The notes beneath the pieces were generated by a model. It had not been told where the DNA came from. It saw only the letters and a list, made by a program, of their open reading frames with translations, and ran no database searches. This document shows positions 44,048-53,049 of a stretch of 64,000 nt of DNA, piece after piece. Origin of the DNA: Icerya purchasi (taxonomy: Eukaryota > Arthropoda > Insecta > Hemiptera > Monophlebidae); contig CM077115.1 in the NCBI GenBank assembly GCA_039619475.1, positions 221,821,291-221,885,290 on the forward strand. Reading direction: 5' to 3'. How positions within the stretch are numbered: position 1 is the first letter of the stretch; each line of letters begins with the position of its first letter. Position numbers and translations under genes: made by a program.

Positions 44048-45260
44048 AAAAACTAAAACCGACATGGCGCTTCTCTCCTCGTAAAATTCCTATATTATCC
44101 TTGATCTCTGCTCGGCTTTTGCTCTTCTTGCCTTTTGTCCTCCCTTTCGCCAAACCACCTTACTTCACTTATAATTTCTTTTTATTCAAGCATTCTCCGA
44201 AGTTATTTGTTCTCCCCTCGGACATTAAATCTCTTCCTCATCCTACCGTTCAAAACGAATTCAATTACGTGTTATCCTTATACTTTCCTTCCCATACAAT
44301 TATCTACACGGATGATTCGAAATCTGATGTTGGCGTTGGGGATGCGTTCATCATCCCCGCGCTTACCTATTCCGAATCCTATCGATTGCCCTCCTTTTCC
44401 TCTATTTTTCTTGCCGAATCCACGGCTATCCTGCAGACAGTCCTTTTTATATCCTCGACAAATAACATCTCTAGATTCCTCCTATCCTCGGACTCGAAAA
44501 GTGTTTTATTAGCTATCTCCTCTCCTTTTCCTACTCATGTAACTGATCCCATTATTCTCCAAATTCGCTTCTTAATTTCTAATTTATTTGCATCCCGCTC
44601 TGTTATAATTAATCTACTACGGATTCCTGGTCATTACAACATTCCTGGCAACGAGTTGGTTGACTCGTTGGCCCGTTCAGCGGTGACCAATGGTCTATTC
44701 ATTAGTAGATTTCCTACTCAAACTCTCTACTCTCTTTCTTATCGTTCCCACCACGATTTCTAGACCGAATCCTATCCTTCATTCTTTACCAATCCTAGAT
44801 CTTTTTACCTTTCTGTACAGCCCTTTCCTTCCTCTCTTCCTTGGTTTAATCTTTTCCCCTACCTTAGCCGTTCGATTATTCCCTCTATAGTTCGCCTGCG
44901 GTTCGATCATAGTTTGCTTCCGGCTTCTCTTTTCCGTTTTTCTATTTTTCAATCTCCTTTGTGTCCTTTTGACCCTCCGGAACTCAATTATACCTGCGAT
45001 GCGAATCACGTCTTGTTCGAATATCCCTTTATTTCTTCCGAACGTGCTACTCTGTATTCTAATCTTCTACGCCTTGACCTTCTTACTCCTTATAGTGTCC
45101 ACTCCATTCTTGCATTCCCCTCTCTCAATATAATTCCTTTGTTGGCCTTCTTTATCTCCTCATTTTCTAATCTTTTTCTTATATAACATACAATTCTTTG
45201 CATTGGGTAAGTTCCACTGTTGATGTGCCGAAAAAGAAAAAAAAAAAACTAAAACCGACA
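44048..45260 (+). mobile_element. Family A LINE 3' copy with target-site duplication
   Basis: ACTAAAACCGACA, preceded by A, is present at 44052-44064 and again at 45248-45260, directly after the poly(A) tail. The insertion is thus 44065-45247, about 1.18 kb. It carries RNase H, the C-terminal finger and the 3' region GCATTGGGTAAGTTCCACTG-TTGATGTGCC followed by an A-rich tail. Orientation is opposite to the surrounding family A element into whose broken sequence it lies. Confidence 0.9.
44101..44763 (+). pseudogene. Family A RNase H, 220 codons open
   Basis: Residues about 62-72 give IIYTDDSKSDV (first Asp; usual YTDGSK changed at Gly), about 100-112 SIFLAESTAIL (Glu), about 125-140 FLLSSDSKSVLLAI (Asp), and about 180-200 INLLRIPGHYNIPGNELVDS (His/Asp). 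All four catalytic positions are still occupied. The frame continues past the domain for about 25 residues and stops at 44761. The C-terminal part resumes in another frame (44914-45186) with CPFDPPELNYTCDANHVLFE and ERATLYSNLLRL. The 5' truncation at 44065 is in the RT-RNase H connection, so the piece has no polymerase. Confidence 0.84.
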
Positions 45261-45356
45261 GTTGGGTAATGTACACGAGAGAAATATTTTAAATTTAATG
45301 CTCTGTAATACGACGTATTAACCACATTTATTTAATTTTTAAATTTACGTTCCCAC

Positions 45357-45803
45357 GTTAATTATCACTGATAATATTTGGGATCAAAACCAGGATGAAA
45401 ATTAGGAAACGAAGAATCTACAAGAGAACGAAACACAGTCCAATTAGTTTTAGATGGATTCCCTGAAGTAGAATGAAGAGGCCTGACATAAATAGGAGGG
45501 GAAGGATTCATAGAAGTTATTAGAATAGGAATATGATCACTGCTGTAGGTACCCATAAGGGTTCCCAGTTATAATTAAAGCCAAAAAGAAAAAGTCAAAT
45601 CGAAGGAGCTAAAGCTCGATGGACTCTAAAAATAAGTAGGAGAGAAGTTATTACGAATGATCAAATTATCGGAAAGGATAGAATTCTCGAGGATAGTGCC
45701 GTTAATATTATAGACTCTGCAACCCCACGATGGAGAATAAGCATTCCAATCACCACCGATGATAAACGGTTGAGGAATGCAATTAAAAAAAGAAGAAAGA
45801 GGG
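45357..45803 (-). pseudogene. Family A endonuclease, C-terminal half
   Basis: Minus strand encodes NVPLSSFFNCIPQPFIIGGD with WNAYSPSWGC (the GDWNAHxxxWG catalytic block), LENSILSDNLIIRN..SPTY, a stop, then in the 63-codon frame 45365-45556 SSDHIPILITSMN (SDH block) and NWTVFRSLVDSSF. This aligns with the plus-strand endonuclease at 46.2-46.9 kb (SGDWNAHTPVWSC, LENVILQNDL). It is interpreted as the 5' part of the composite element described above. Confidence 0.78.
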
Positions 45804-46117
45804 ACGTTCGTACTTATATCTATATTATAAAGTTGAAAGACAAAACAGCGAGCCAGTTTATTCCATAACAGCCGGAAAATTCATTTTTATTCATTTATTT
45901 TTTAATTTTTTTTCTTGCTGTACAGAAAACATACTTCGTAAAATCCTATTTTAAACTGTATTTGATACTCTTTTAAAAATAGTCACAAAATCTAAAAAAG
46001 TTACATCCAATTTGTACGTGAAATTAAGTCATTTTAGGAATTATCTCCTTCACTATGTCCGCGTAAAGCTAATTCCAATTTTCCGTAAAATTCTACACGG
46101 TTAATTAAGTCATTTAT

Positions 46118-46714
46118 GTGTTTCAATACTTATTTTTGATTTCATTTGGTTCTTTTTTATCTTCTATATTTCTTGTTTCCCTCCTCACCGTACCTTCTCA
46201 ACTTAGAATGTTACAGTGGAATTGTCGCAGCCCTAGAGCGAATAAAAATTCTCTTGAAGGGTTGCTGGACTTATATAATATAAATATTGTGCTTCTTTTA
46301 GAAATATGGCTAAAAGATTATTCTAACCCTAACATTCGAGGCTTTTCTTTAATTAGATCTAATTATAGTGACGGATATGGCGGTACAGCTATTTTAATCA
46401 GAAATAATATCCATTTTTTAACTCGCGATATTTCACCTACTATTCCATCTAATCCGTTTGATCCGAATCTTGCTCATATTTCGATTCCTAACAACTTTTC
46501 TAAAACATTTAACTTTATTTCAGCCTACATTCCACCATACTATGATTTACGTAACTTACCTTTTCAATGCTTCATTGATTCCCTTTCTTCTTCTTTTATT
46601 ATGAGCGGTGATTGGAACGCTCACACCCCTGTTTGGAGCTGTGATAATTCTGTGTTGGAAAATGTAATCCTACAAAATGATTTAATCCTTCTTAATGACG
46701 GCTCTCCCACCTGA
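46118..46714 (+). pseudogene. Family A AP-endonuclease, 198 codons open
   Basis: After an unassigned hydrophobic start of about 28 residues the domain opens LRMLQWNCRSPRANKNSLEG (catalytic Asn), NIVLLLEIWLKDYSN (Glu, in LEIWL instead of the usual xETWL), GYGGTAILIRNN, FISAYIPPYYD, and SGDWNAHTPVWSC (Asp/Asn), LENVILQNDLILLN. It stops at 46714 before the SDH block. Downstream remnants (TIFRSLDDSALSSI near 46925) show that the frame once continued. It is the most complete endonuclease of family A here. Confidence 0.82.
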
Positions 46715-47089
46715 ATTAAAGATGCTCCGCCTCTCAGTTCCGTCGACCTGCCATTTACCTCTCCTAATCTTTGATACTTAAGAGTGTTCAAGATCAGCTC
46801 TAAATGGTACCCTTTGTAAGCGATTATACATATTCCTATCATTAGTTCTTTTGATGATTTTCCTTTAACTAATTCTTATAAGCCTCTTCCTTCTCCGAAA
46901 TGGATCCTCCCTAAAGTTGACTAGACCATCTTCCGCTCTCTCGATGACTCTGCGCTCTCTTCAATTCCCCTTAATTTAAACCCATTTTCCCAGTATGACT
47001 TCTTTATTGAATCAATTTCCTCTGCCTTAACTTATTCTTCTCCTCCTATCCGACCAACTGCTCACAAAAAACCCAAAACGTCCTCCTCA

Positions 47090-47704
47090 TTGTGGTGGAA
47101 TGAGGACTGTAAGGCGGCCTTTAATTTAAGTAGGTCTACTTTTAGAACTTTTCGCTTCTGTCCCTCTCTTCCAAACTTTCTGGCTCATAAAAATTCCAAT
47201 GCTAAAGCCAGATTTCTTTTTACAACAGCTAAAATAAACTCACTGAAAAGCTTCTGCTCCTCTTTTTCTCGATCCACTCCTATTTCCCATGTGTGGAAAA
47301 TGACTAAAGTCTTTAAATTTTTTCTCCCTCAACAACCTTCGAATCATAATTTTCCTCCTGAAAAATACATACCGTTTATTCATTCTACAGCTCCGATCTT
47401 CCTTAAATCCTGCCCTTTCCCGTTTGCTCATAATTCTCCACATTTTCTTACCTCTCCTTTTGCTTTATTAGAACTTCATTCATCTTTAAGCAATTCCTTT
47501 AATTCCTCTCCGGGCTTAGATAGGACCACTTTTTCTGTTCTTAAAAATCTTTCTGATTTTTCTCCCCAGATACTTTTAAATATTTTTAACCGCTTTCTTG
47601 GTTCCAGTTTACACTCCTCCTTCCTGGAACACTTTTGTTATTGTTCCTATTCCAAAACCTTATTCTTATTCGTTTCGTCCTATTTCTCTTGCTTCGTATG
47701 TTAG
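47090..47704 (+). pseudogene. Family A linker and beginning of RT
   Basis: 204 open codons: MWWNEDCKAAFNLSRSTF, NFLAHKNSNAKARFLFTTAK, SFSRSTPISHVWKMTKVFKF, then SSPGLDRTTFSVLKNLSDFS (the G.D.I..xxL block). A frameshift near 47610 moves the RT fingers to the next frame, where 70 codons (47598-47807) give PPSWNTFVIVPIPKPYSYSF, RPISLASYVRKLFKSLI. The WW(N/D)xxC and LSHVWKM blocks are shared with the copy at 43.4-43.8 kb. Confidence 0.8.
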
Positions 47705-48048
47705 AAAGCTTTTCAAAAGTTTAATTAACAGACGTTTCGTTTCATGGTTCGAGCACAGCAATCTATTGCCTAACAATATGGTTTTGGTGCTGGACGTGGT
47801 TCACTAGATTATATTAATACGTTTCTATCGGACCTTTATATGTCATTTATTAATAAAAAAAATTTAATTGCCGCTTCCGATGACATATCGGCTGCCTTTG
47901 ATAGCGTTCACCTTCCCACACTGTTTAACATAATGCTCTCATTTATCATTCCCGGTCACATGTTTCTCCTACTATTACTCCCTTTCAATGCGGTACTGTA
48001 ATTCTTTCCTCCCATTTCTACTCTGCAACAAGATTAATCTTTCGAAGG

Positions 48049-48597
48049 TTGTCTCAGGGCTCCTATCTTAGTTCTACGCTCTTGAATATTTACTTTATCA
48101 AAATCTCTTCCATTGCTTGTAACTCTACTTCGTTTTTCTTTGCAGACGATGTAATCATCTACTCCTTCGATCACATTATCTCACTAACTAACTTGCGTCT
48201 TCAAAACTCTGTAATGTTATTAGAAAATGCTCTTTCTAATATTTATCTCTCTATTTCTCCCCCCGAATCCTCGTCTGTTGTCTTTACCCCATTCGTTTGG
48301 TGTTCTTTAATCAGCCTTACCTTAAATGGCGATCCAATATTTTTTATAAATTCTTTTCGCTATTTAGGAATCTTTCTTAACAACCGTCTCTCCTTTCACA
48401 ATCACATTAATCATCTGTATTTATCTTCTCTCAAAAAACTCAATCTATTAAAAGCTCTTTCTCATACTAATTGGAAAGGCGATCCCTGTATCCTATTCGT
48501 ATTTTATAAATCCTTTATCCATTCTGTCCTGAATTACTGTTGCTTTATTTATGACAATTCTTCCAGGTTTATTCTTTCAAAATTAGATCACATTTAA
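48049..48597 (+). pseudogene. Family A RT palm and thumb, 182 codons open
   Basis: Starts in motif 4 (LSQGSYLSSTLLNIYFI, equivalent to PQGSxLSPxLFxIYI) and contains SFFFADDVIIYSF at about 48130-48160, the catalytic FADD box intact. Then FRYLGIFLNNRLSFHNHI (thumb) and LKALSHTNWKGDPCILFVFY, SFIHSVLNYCCFIY. Stops at 48597, after which RNSCLRLCLGAL-type sequence is only faintly visible. The upstream first catalytic Asp block is at about 47880 (SDDISAAFDSVHLPTL, out of frame). Confidence 0.83.
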
Positions 48598-49157
48598 GAT
48601 AACCTATCTACGTCTCTGCTTTGATGCTCTGAGATCAACCCCAGTGGCAACTATCCTTGCTGAATCCCATATTCCTCCTCTTTTCATTCATAGATCCTAC
48701 TTAGGGTACCTCTTTTTGATTAAACACTAGCCTGTTTATTCTTCTTCACTTGTTTCTTCTTACTCCTCTATTCTTCACAAATGTCGAATTACCTTTAATA
48801 AAACTCCAATTTTATCTCTTATTTCTATTCTTCCTCTCTGATTTTCGCCATTTATTAATAATCATGAAAAACTTCCTTATTTTTCATTTAATTTTTCCAG
48901 TTTCCTTCATCCTATTAAAGGTCTTTCTTCCTCAGCATGTTGTCAGAGTTAAATTTTCCAATGTTTAGGTTCTCTATTTCGTACACACATCATTATCTAT
49001 ACTGACGGCTCTAAAGGACCAGGTGAAGTTGGTTCTGCCTTCTTTTGTTCCGCCTTAATTTAAACTTCCCTCCTTTTGCTCTATTTTCTATGCGGAATCT
49101 ATTCCTATTCTACGCACTGTTCTTTTTGCTTTAACTACTGTTATTATCACTTGTTAT

Positions 49158-50376
49158 TCCGCCATAATATATAGACAATAATTGCTATTATCTACAGATT
49201 TATACCTGAAAAATTAACAAATATACACACATAGAAATGTTCTTAATTTATGTTGAAATATAAAAATTATTTATTATTTTGTATTATTCATTCATTTAAT
49301 ACTTGTAAATAACCTTGTTTTAATATTGCAAGAATGGAAAAATCAGTAATATTAAAATTTCTTTTCCGAATTTTTGATAAACAATACATCATCACTTAAT
49401 ATTTATCTCGAACTATTTAATATTTATGCTCAAAAGATATAAAACAAATTGCTTCAACAGGTATCTAATATCATTAAAAAGAAAAAGTAAATTAATGTTG
49501 GATAGTTAATATTCAAAAAAATTTTTATACAAAATCAAAGTATATATTACCAAATTTATTTACCAATAAATTTTTTATATACTAACTTGACTCATTTGTT
49601 ATAGTTTTGTATTGAAGTAATATATTTTTCAATTCAAATATTACAATATTCATTTTACATCTACTGCGACAAATATTAATTTTTAGATGAAATATATTGT
49701 AATGGAAAATATGAAACATTTTATGTTATAAATGGTGCCTTATTTTCACCTTTTATTGTTAACGAATTAAATATTCCAAATTGATTAAAATGATTAATTT
49801 ATGTTATTACCGATTTTTTACATATTTGATTACAATTATTATAAATAATTATAGTCCATTCAACGAAAATGTGTCGATGAAAAAATTTCGATAAAAGTCG
49901 ATATTTTAACATTGTTGCCAAATGTTTAATATTCAAATTCAAACTGGAGTTTTTTAATCCTTTATTCAAAATGACATATTTTTAAAGTATATTTTACAAT
50001 CATTATTCCAATAAAAATTCAAATTAATTAATCCATTTTATAATATTGGGAAAAAACTAAAATTAAAATTATTTTAATAAAGGGTATATTAAATATCTTC
50101 TTCCTTTATAATAATTTAAAAAATGTATAAAGAAAAAATATACATATATATATGACTTCAAAAACAAAAGTCATGATAATAACTGATTAGTTATATTATT
50201 TACTATATGATAAATATAAAAAGATGTTTTTTATAATTTTTAGAAAATCATTTCAATTTTATATTTTAAATTTCGGCATTAATATTACGCTGGCTTAGTT
50301 GATATTCCACAGATTCCAAAAATCCGGAATAATAATAGCTCCAAAAAGTTTAATACTTTAATTTATCAAACTAGTA
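49158..50376. other. AT-rich spacer, no element recognised
   Basis: Strongly AT-rich, without LINE text. No open frame of interest. It separates the last family A copy from the start codon of the intron-containing gene and would contain that gene's promoter. Confidence 0.5.
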
Positions 50377-50998
50377 ATGGATTCTAGTAGTTTGTTAGAA
50401 GGTAAGAATTATTTTACCAACTGATAAAAGTTATTGTTTAACATAATTCAAAATGAAGTATTTAAAAATTATTAACTTCGATCATTTCTGTTCTAGAATT
50501 AGAAAATTCGTTGGAAGAATTTAATTTAAACGAATCTATCGAGTCTCCGCTTTCGCATTTGTATCTTTCAGATTGTTCAAATTCAACTTTAGATTCTACT
50601 ATAACATCTACAACTTCTGGAAAAGTTAACTACACATCATTCACAGAAGAAACGCTCAAAAAAATAAGAAATTTTAAAGAGCTCCTTAGAATTACAATAA
50701 ATAATGAAATACAGGCACGTATTCACCAATTTAAAACGGATACTTTAGAGGAATTAATAATATATCCCGATTCGCCAGTTCCAACAGCGCTACAAGTAAA
50801 ATGTTCATCAATATATTATTCATTAGTATTGAAAAATAATGATCGAAGGAGTTTTAATTTAACGAAAGCCTTAGGTATTGATGAAAATGTATCATCAAGT
50901 GAGATCGATGACAAGCAGAAGCAGTTATTACTTGCAATATTTAAAAAAAAAATTGATGATAAATGTAGAGTTCCGAAGTATTTGGAGTTTTTAGAAAG
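50377..50998 (+). CDS. Host gene, exons 1-2, unidentified protein
   Basis: ATG at 50377 opens MDSSSLLE, interrupted after 25 bases by a 95-bp intron with donor GGTAAG at 50401/50402 and acceptor TTCTAG at 50491-50496. Joining keeps the frame (MDSSSLLEELENSLEEF). Exon 2 encodes an acidic Ser/Thr-rich region, then ETLKKIRNFKELLRITINNE, a helical stretch, and SSEIDDKQKQLLLAIFKKKI. Its likely end is 50998, where AAA-GTAAGAAT forms a good donor 15 codons before an in-frame TAA (51042). The segment is AT-rich but coding-like, with all long runs in one frame. I do not recognise the family. It may belong with exons 3-4 below. Confidence 0.62.
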
Positions 50999-51300
50999 TA
51001 AGAATATTAAACATACATTTTGTATATGCGCCTACAGATTTTAAATGATAGTATTTATTTTAGTCAAAATTGTTTCTATTCGATTTTTAAAAATTATAAT
51101 TAAATAAACGCCATTTAACTCTAGTATATATGAAAATAACTAATTCAAAATATTCTTTCGTATTATTGTTGAAGAATTTTTCACTTTAAAATTTTGAATA
51201 ATGCGAATTTTATTAACTGTTAACCACGGCTTTGTCGGTGTATTAATACCTGTTTAAATCTGTACTTGGAAATTCATAAAAAAAATTTTGTTTTATCTGG

Positions 51301-51498
51301 AATTATATTTATGTAAAGATTCTTTCCCTTTTTGGAAAACATGTTTATCGCCGTCCAACAAAAAATGGCCTTCGCATTTTACGTTTAGCTGGAGACTATC
51401 AATCTTTCTATAACTGTCATGATCTAACAAAAAGTTTCGCTCAACTAAACAGCACACAGAGCCACTTTTTTGAAGAAGGCGAGTTATTCATACGGTGA
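51301..51498 (+). other. Unexplained open segment inside the intron region
   Basis: 65 codons are open from 51301 to 51495, ending in TGA, in a patch with distinctly more G and C than the DNA on both sides. The translation includes KHVYRRPTKNGLRILRLAGD and YNCHDLTKSFAQLNST, which looks more like protein than the surrounding AT-rich noise. Its phase does not connect exon 2 to exon 3 directly. It may be an alternative exon, an old insertion, or chance. Confidence 0.22.
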
Positions 51499-51924
51499 TT
51501 TCCTACAATTACACATTAAGAGAACATCTTTATTCATATCTTCCGACCTCACATTCTCGAGGAATTTATTAAAATTGATTTATTATCACAAGAGGAAACT
51601 ACAGTAATTGAGTAAAGATTTCAAATTCGAGTATAAATAACATTTCCGGTAGCAAATATTAAAAATTTCATTGCACGATTTTTTATTTTTCTGTATAAAG
51701 TAATAGAAAACACTACTTTTTTTTAACTCCCCGCAATGAGTACATCAGCTTGGCTAGGAGCGCGTTAGATCCTATCATGGAGGTTTGATGATTTCAGTAA
51801 CGCAAAAAATGAAGCAACAGAACTTGGTGTATTTACTTACGCCAGAAATTAATAAAATGTTCTCTAGAGTATTATTTACCATAGTAATTATTTTATTTAA
51901 AATTTTATAAAAATTAATTTTTTA

Positions 51925-52095
51925 TTCGTCCCGTATGTATTTTTGTACCGCTGGTCACATCTCAACTACTTAAAACCTCGTATTTTGTGAAGGAGAGGAG
52001 GCGGAAAACTCAGCCGTATCTTAAAACCTTCGTTTGGACAACATAAATACATCCTGAAATGATTCGTCCAGCGGTACAAGAACGCACATGAGAAA
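51925..52095. repeat. Short inverted repeat, possible MITE
   Basis: TTGTACCGCTGG at 51943-51954 is matched by its exact reverse complement at 52068-52079, with further shared words (ATTCGTCC near 51925 and 52062; CTTAAAACCT at about 51970 and 52020). The arms enclose about 113 bp. It lies in the large intron or spacer before exon 3. Small size, hairpin potential and higher GC than surroundings suggest a miniature element, but no target duplication was identified. Confidence 0.4.
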
Positions 52096-52329
52096 ACAAA
52101 CATATAAACAAACATTCATTTTTATATATATACAGACTGGTATGTGTATTTATTTAATATATTATAAACGTGAACAATATATAGTGTTCAAGTGCGTAAA
52201 TATACTCATTATGCCTGTTCTTTATTAAATATATCGTACGTACCATTGGGCATAGTAGATCATAAACCTTAATTTCATGACCTAAACTTTGTCAAAGTTA
52301 TAAGACTTAATTTTATTTTCATTACAAAC

Positions 52330-52383
52330 TGTGTTTACATTTTACAAATATGTAAATGTGTTTACATTTTACAAATATGTAAA
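52330..52383. repeat. Perfect 27-bp tandem duplication with internal palindrome
   Basis: The 27-base unit starting TGTGTTTACATTTTACAAAT occurs twice in succession without mismatch (52330-52356, 52357-52383). Each unit contains TTTACAT and its reverse complement ATGTAAA. It lies about 70 bp upstream of exon 3. Confidence 0.93.
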
Positions 52384-52455
52384 CAGAAGAGTTTTGTATT
52401 ATTTTAATATAGGTTAAATGTGGTTTCACAATTTGAATTTTTACTGTTTTTTAAG

Positions 52456-53046
52456 GCGAAGAATATAATGTTTCGATAATGAACGGTTGTATGATAAATG
52501 ATAGCCAAGAAACGCTTTTAAATGCAACGATTCATTTATACGAACAACACAGATTATTCAGTGAATCAATAGATCATTCGATAAAAATACTGAATAATAT
52601 GCTATTTATAAAAATGACTAAAATGGATGAACATTTTAATAGTGAATTGAAATTAATTAATGAAAAATTGGACTTCTTAAACGAACAAATTAAGTAAGTT
52701 ATTTTAAACATTTTAGTTGAATGCCAAGTGAATAATTGTTTATTTTTCCACAAATTGCGTACTACTTTCTTTTTTTTTTCTCATTATCTTAAGGAACGTA
52801 AGAAAAGAAATTGAAAACGAAATATTAAGACATAGTAATATCGAACCAGCAGTTAAAAGATTAAAACAGTTGCAATTAAATGAAGTAGAAGAAACGAAGG
52901 CGATTTTAATTCAATTAAGGAAGAAAAAATTGGAGTACGACAAATTGAAAGGAACTGAATTTGATGAAATATGTGATGAATTTGCTAAAGTTGTTAGTAG
53001 TACCGACCAACAAAAACGTATACAAAAAGTACTCGCGAGGCATTAA
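52456..53046 (+). CDS. Host gene, exons 3-4, coiled-coil C-terminus
   Basis: Acceptor TTTTAAG ends at 52455. Exon 3 continues to 52693, where AA-GTAAGTT is a strong donor. After a 100-bp intron with a T/C-rich tract and acceptor at 52793, exon 4 joins in phase (GAACAAATTAA+G) and ends at TAA 53044-53046. The product includes NATIHLYEQHRLFSESIDHS, NEKLDFLNEQIKNVRKEIEN and AVKRLKQLQLNEVEETKAIL, then LRKKKLEYDKLKG and a final QKRIQKVLARH. The heptad-like Leu/Ile spacing predicts a long coiled coil. AATAAA signals lie at 53362 and 53495. Exon 3 needs one base from its predecessor while exon 2 leaves two, so either another exon lies between, or these are separate genes. Function unknown. Confidence 0.68.
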
Positions 53047-53049
53047 CTA

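Larger units (their letters stand above)
41121..45803 (-). mobile_element. Family A LINE, endonuclease to 3' end, interrupted by later insertions
   Basis: Two blocks of minus-strand family A sequence (45803-45360 and about 43785-41121) behave as one element. The left end is a poly(A) (T run 41121-41133) preceded by ACGTTCGTAC at 41111-41120. The same ten bases occur at 45804-45813, exactly where endonuclease similarity begins, which fits a target-site duplication. Between the blocks lie the younger family A copy (44065-45247) and about 370 bp of unidentified DNA. Domains run endonuclease, linker, RT, thumb, RNase H, 3' region. Every part carries frameshifts. Confidence 0.62.
46190..49157 (+). 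mobile_element. Family A LINE: endonuclease through start of RNase H
   Basis: The longest continuous family A copy, about 3 kb. It begins with the endonuclease (start not sharply defined) and runs through linker, RT and thumb to the opening of RNase H (IIYTDGSKGPGE..GSAF-like text around 48990-49050 and FYAESIPILRTVLFA). There it ends abruptly near 49157 without the 3' region or a tail. Loss of the 3' end is unusual for LINE copies, which normally lose the 5' end, so a later deletion or recombination is likely. The AT-rich LINE-free half of the window begins here. Confidence 0.8.
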
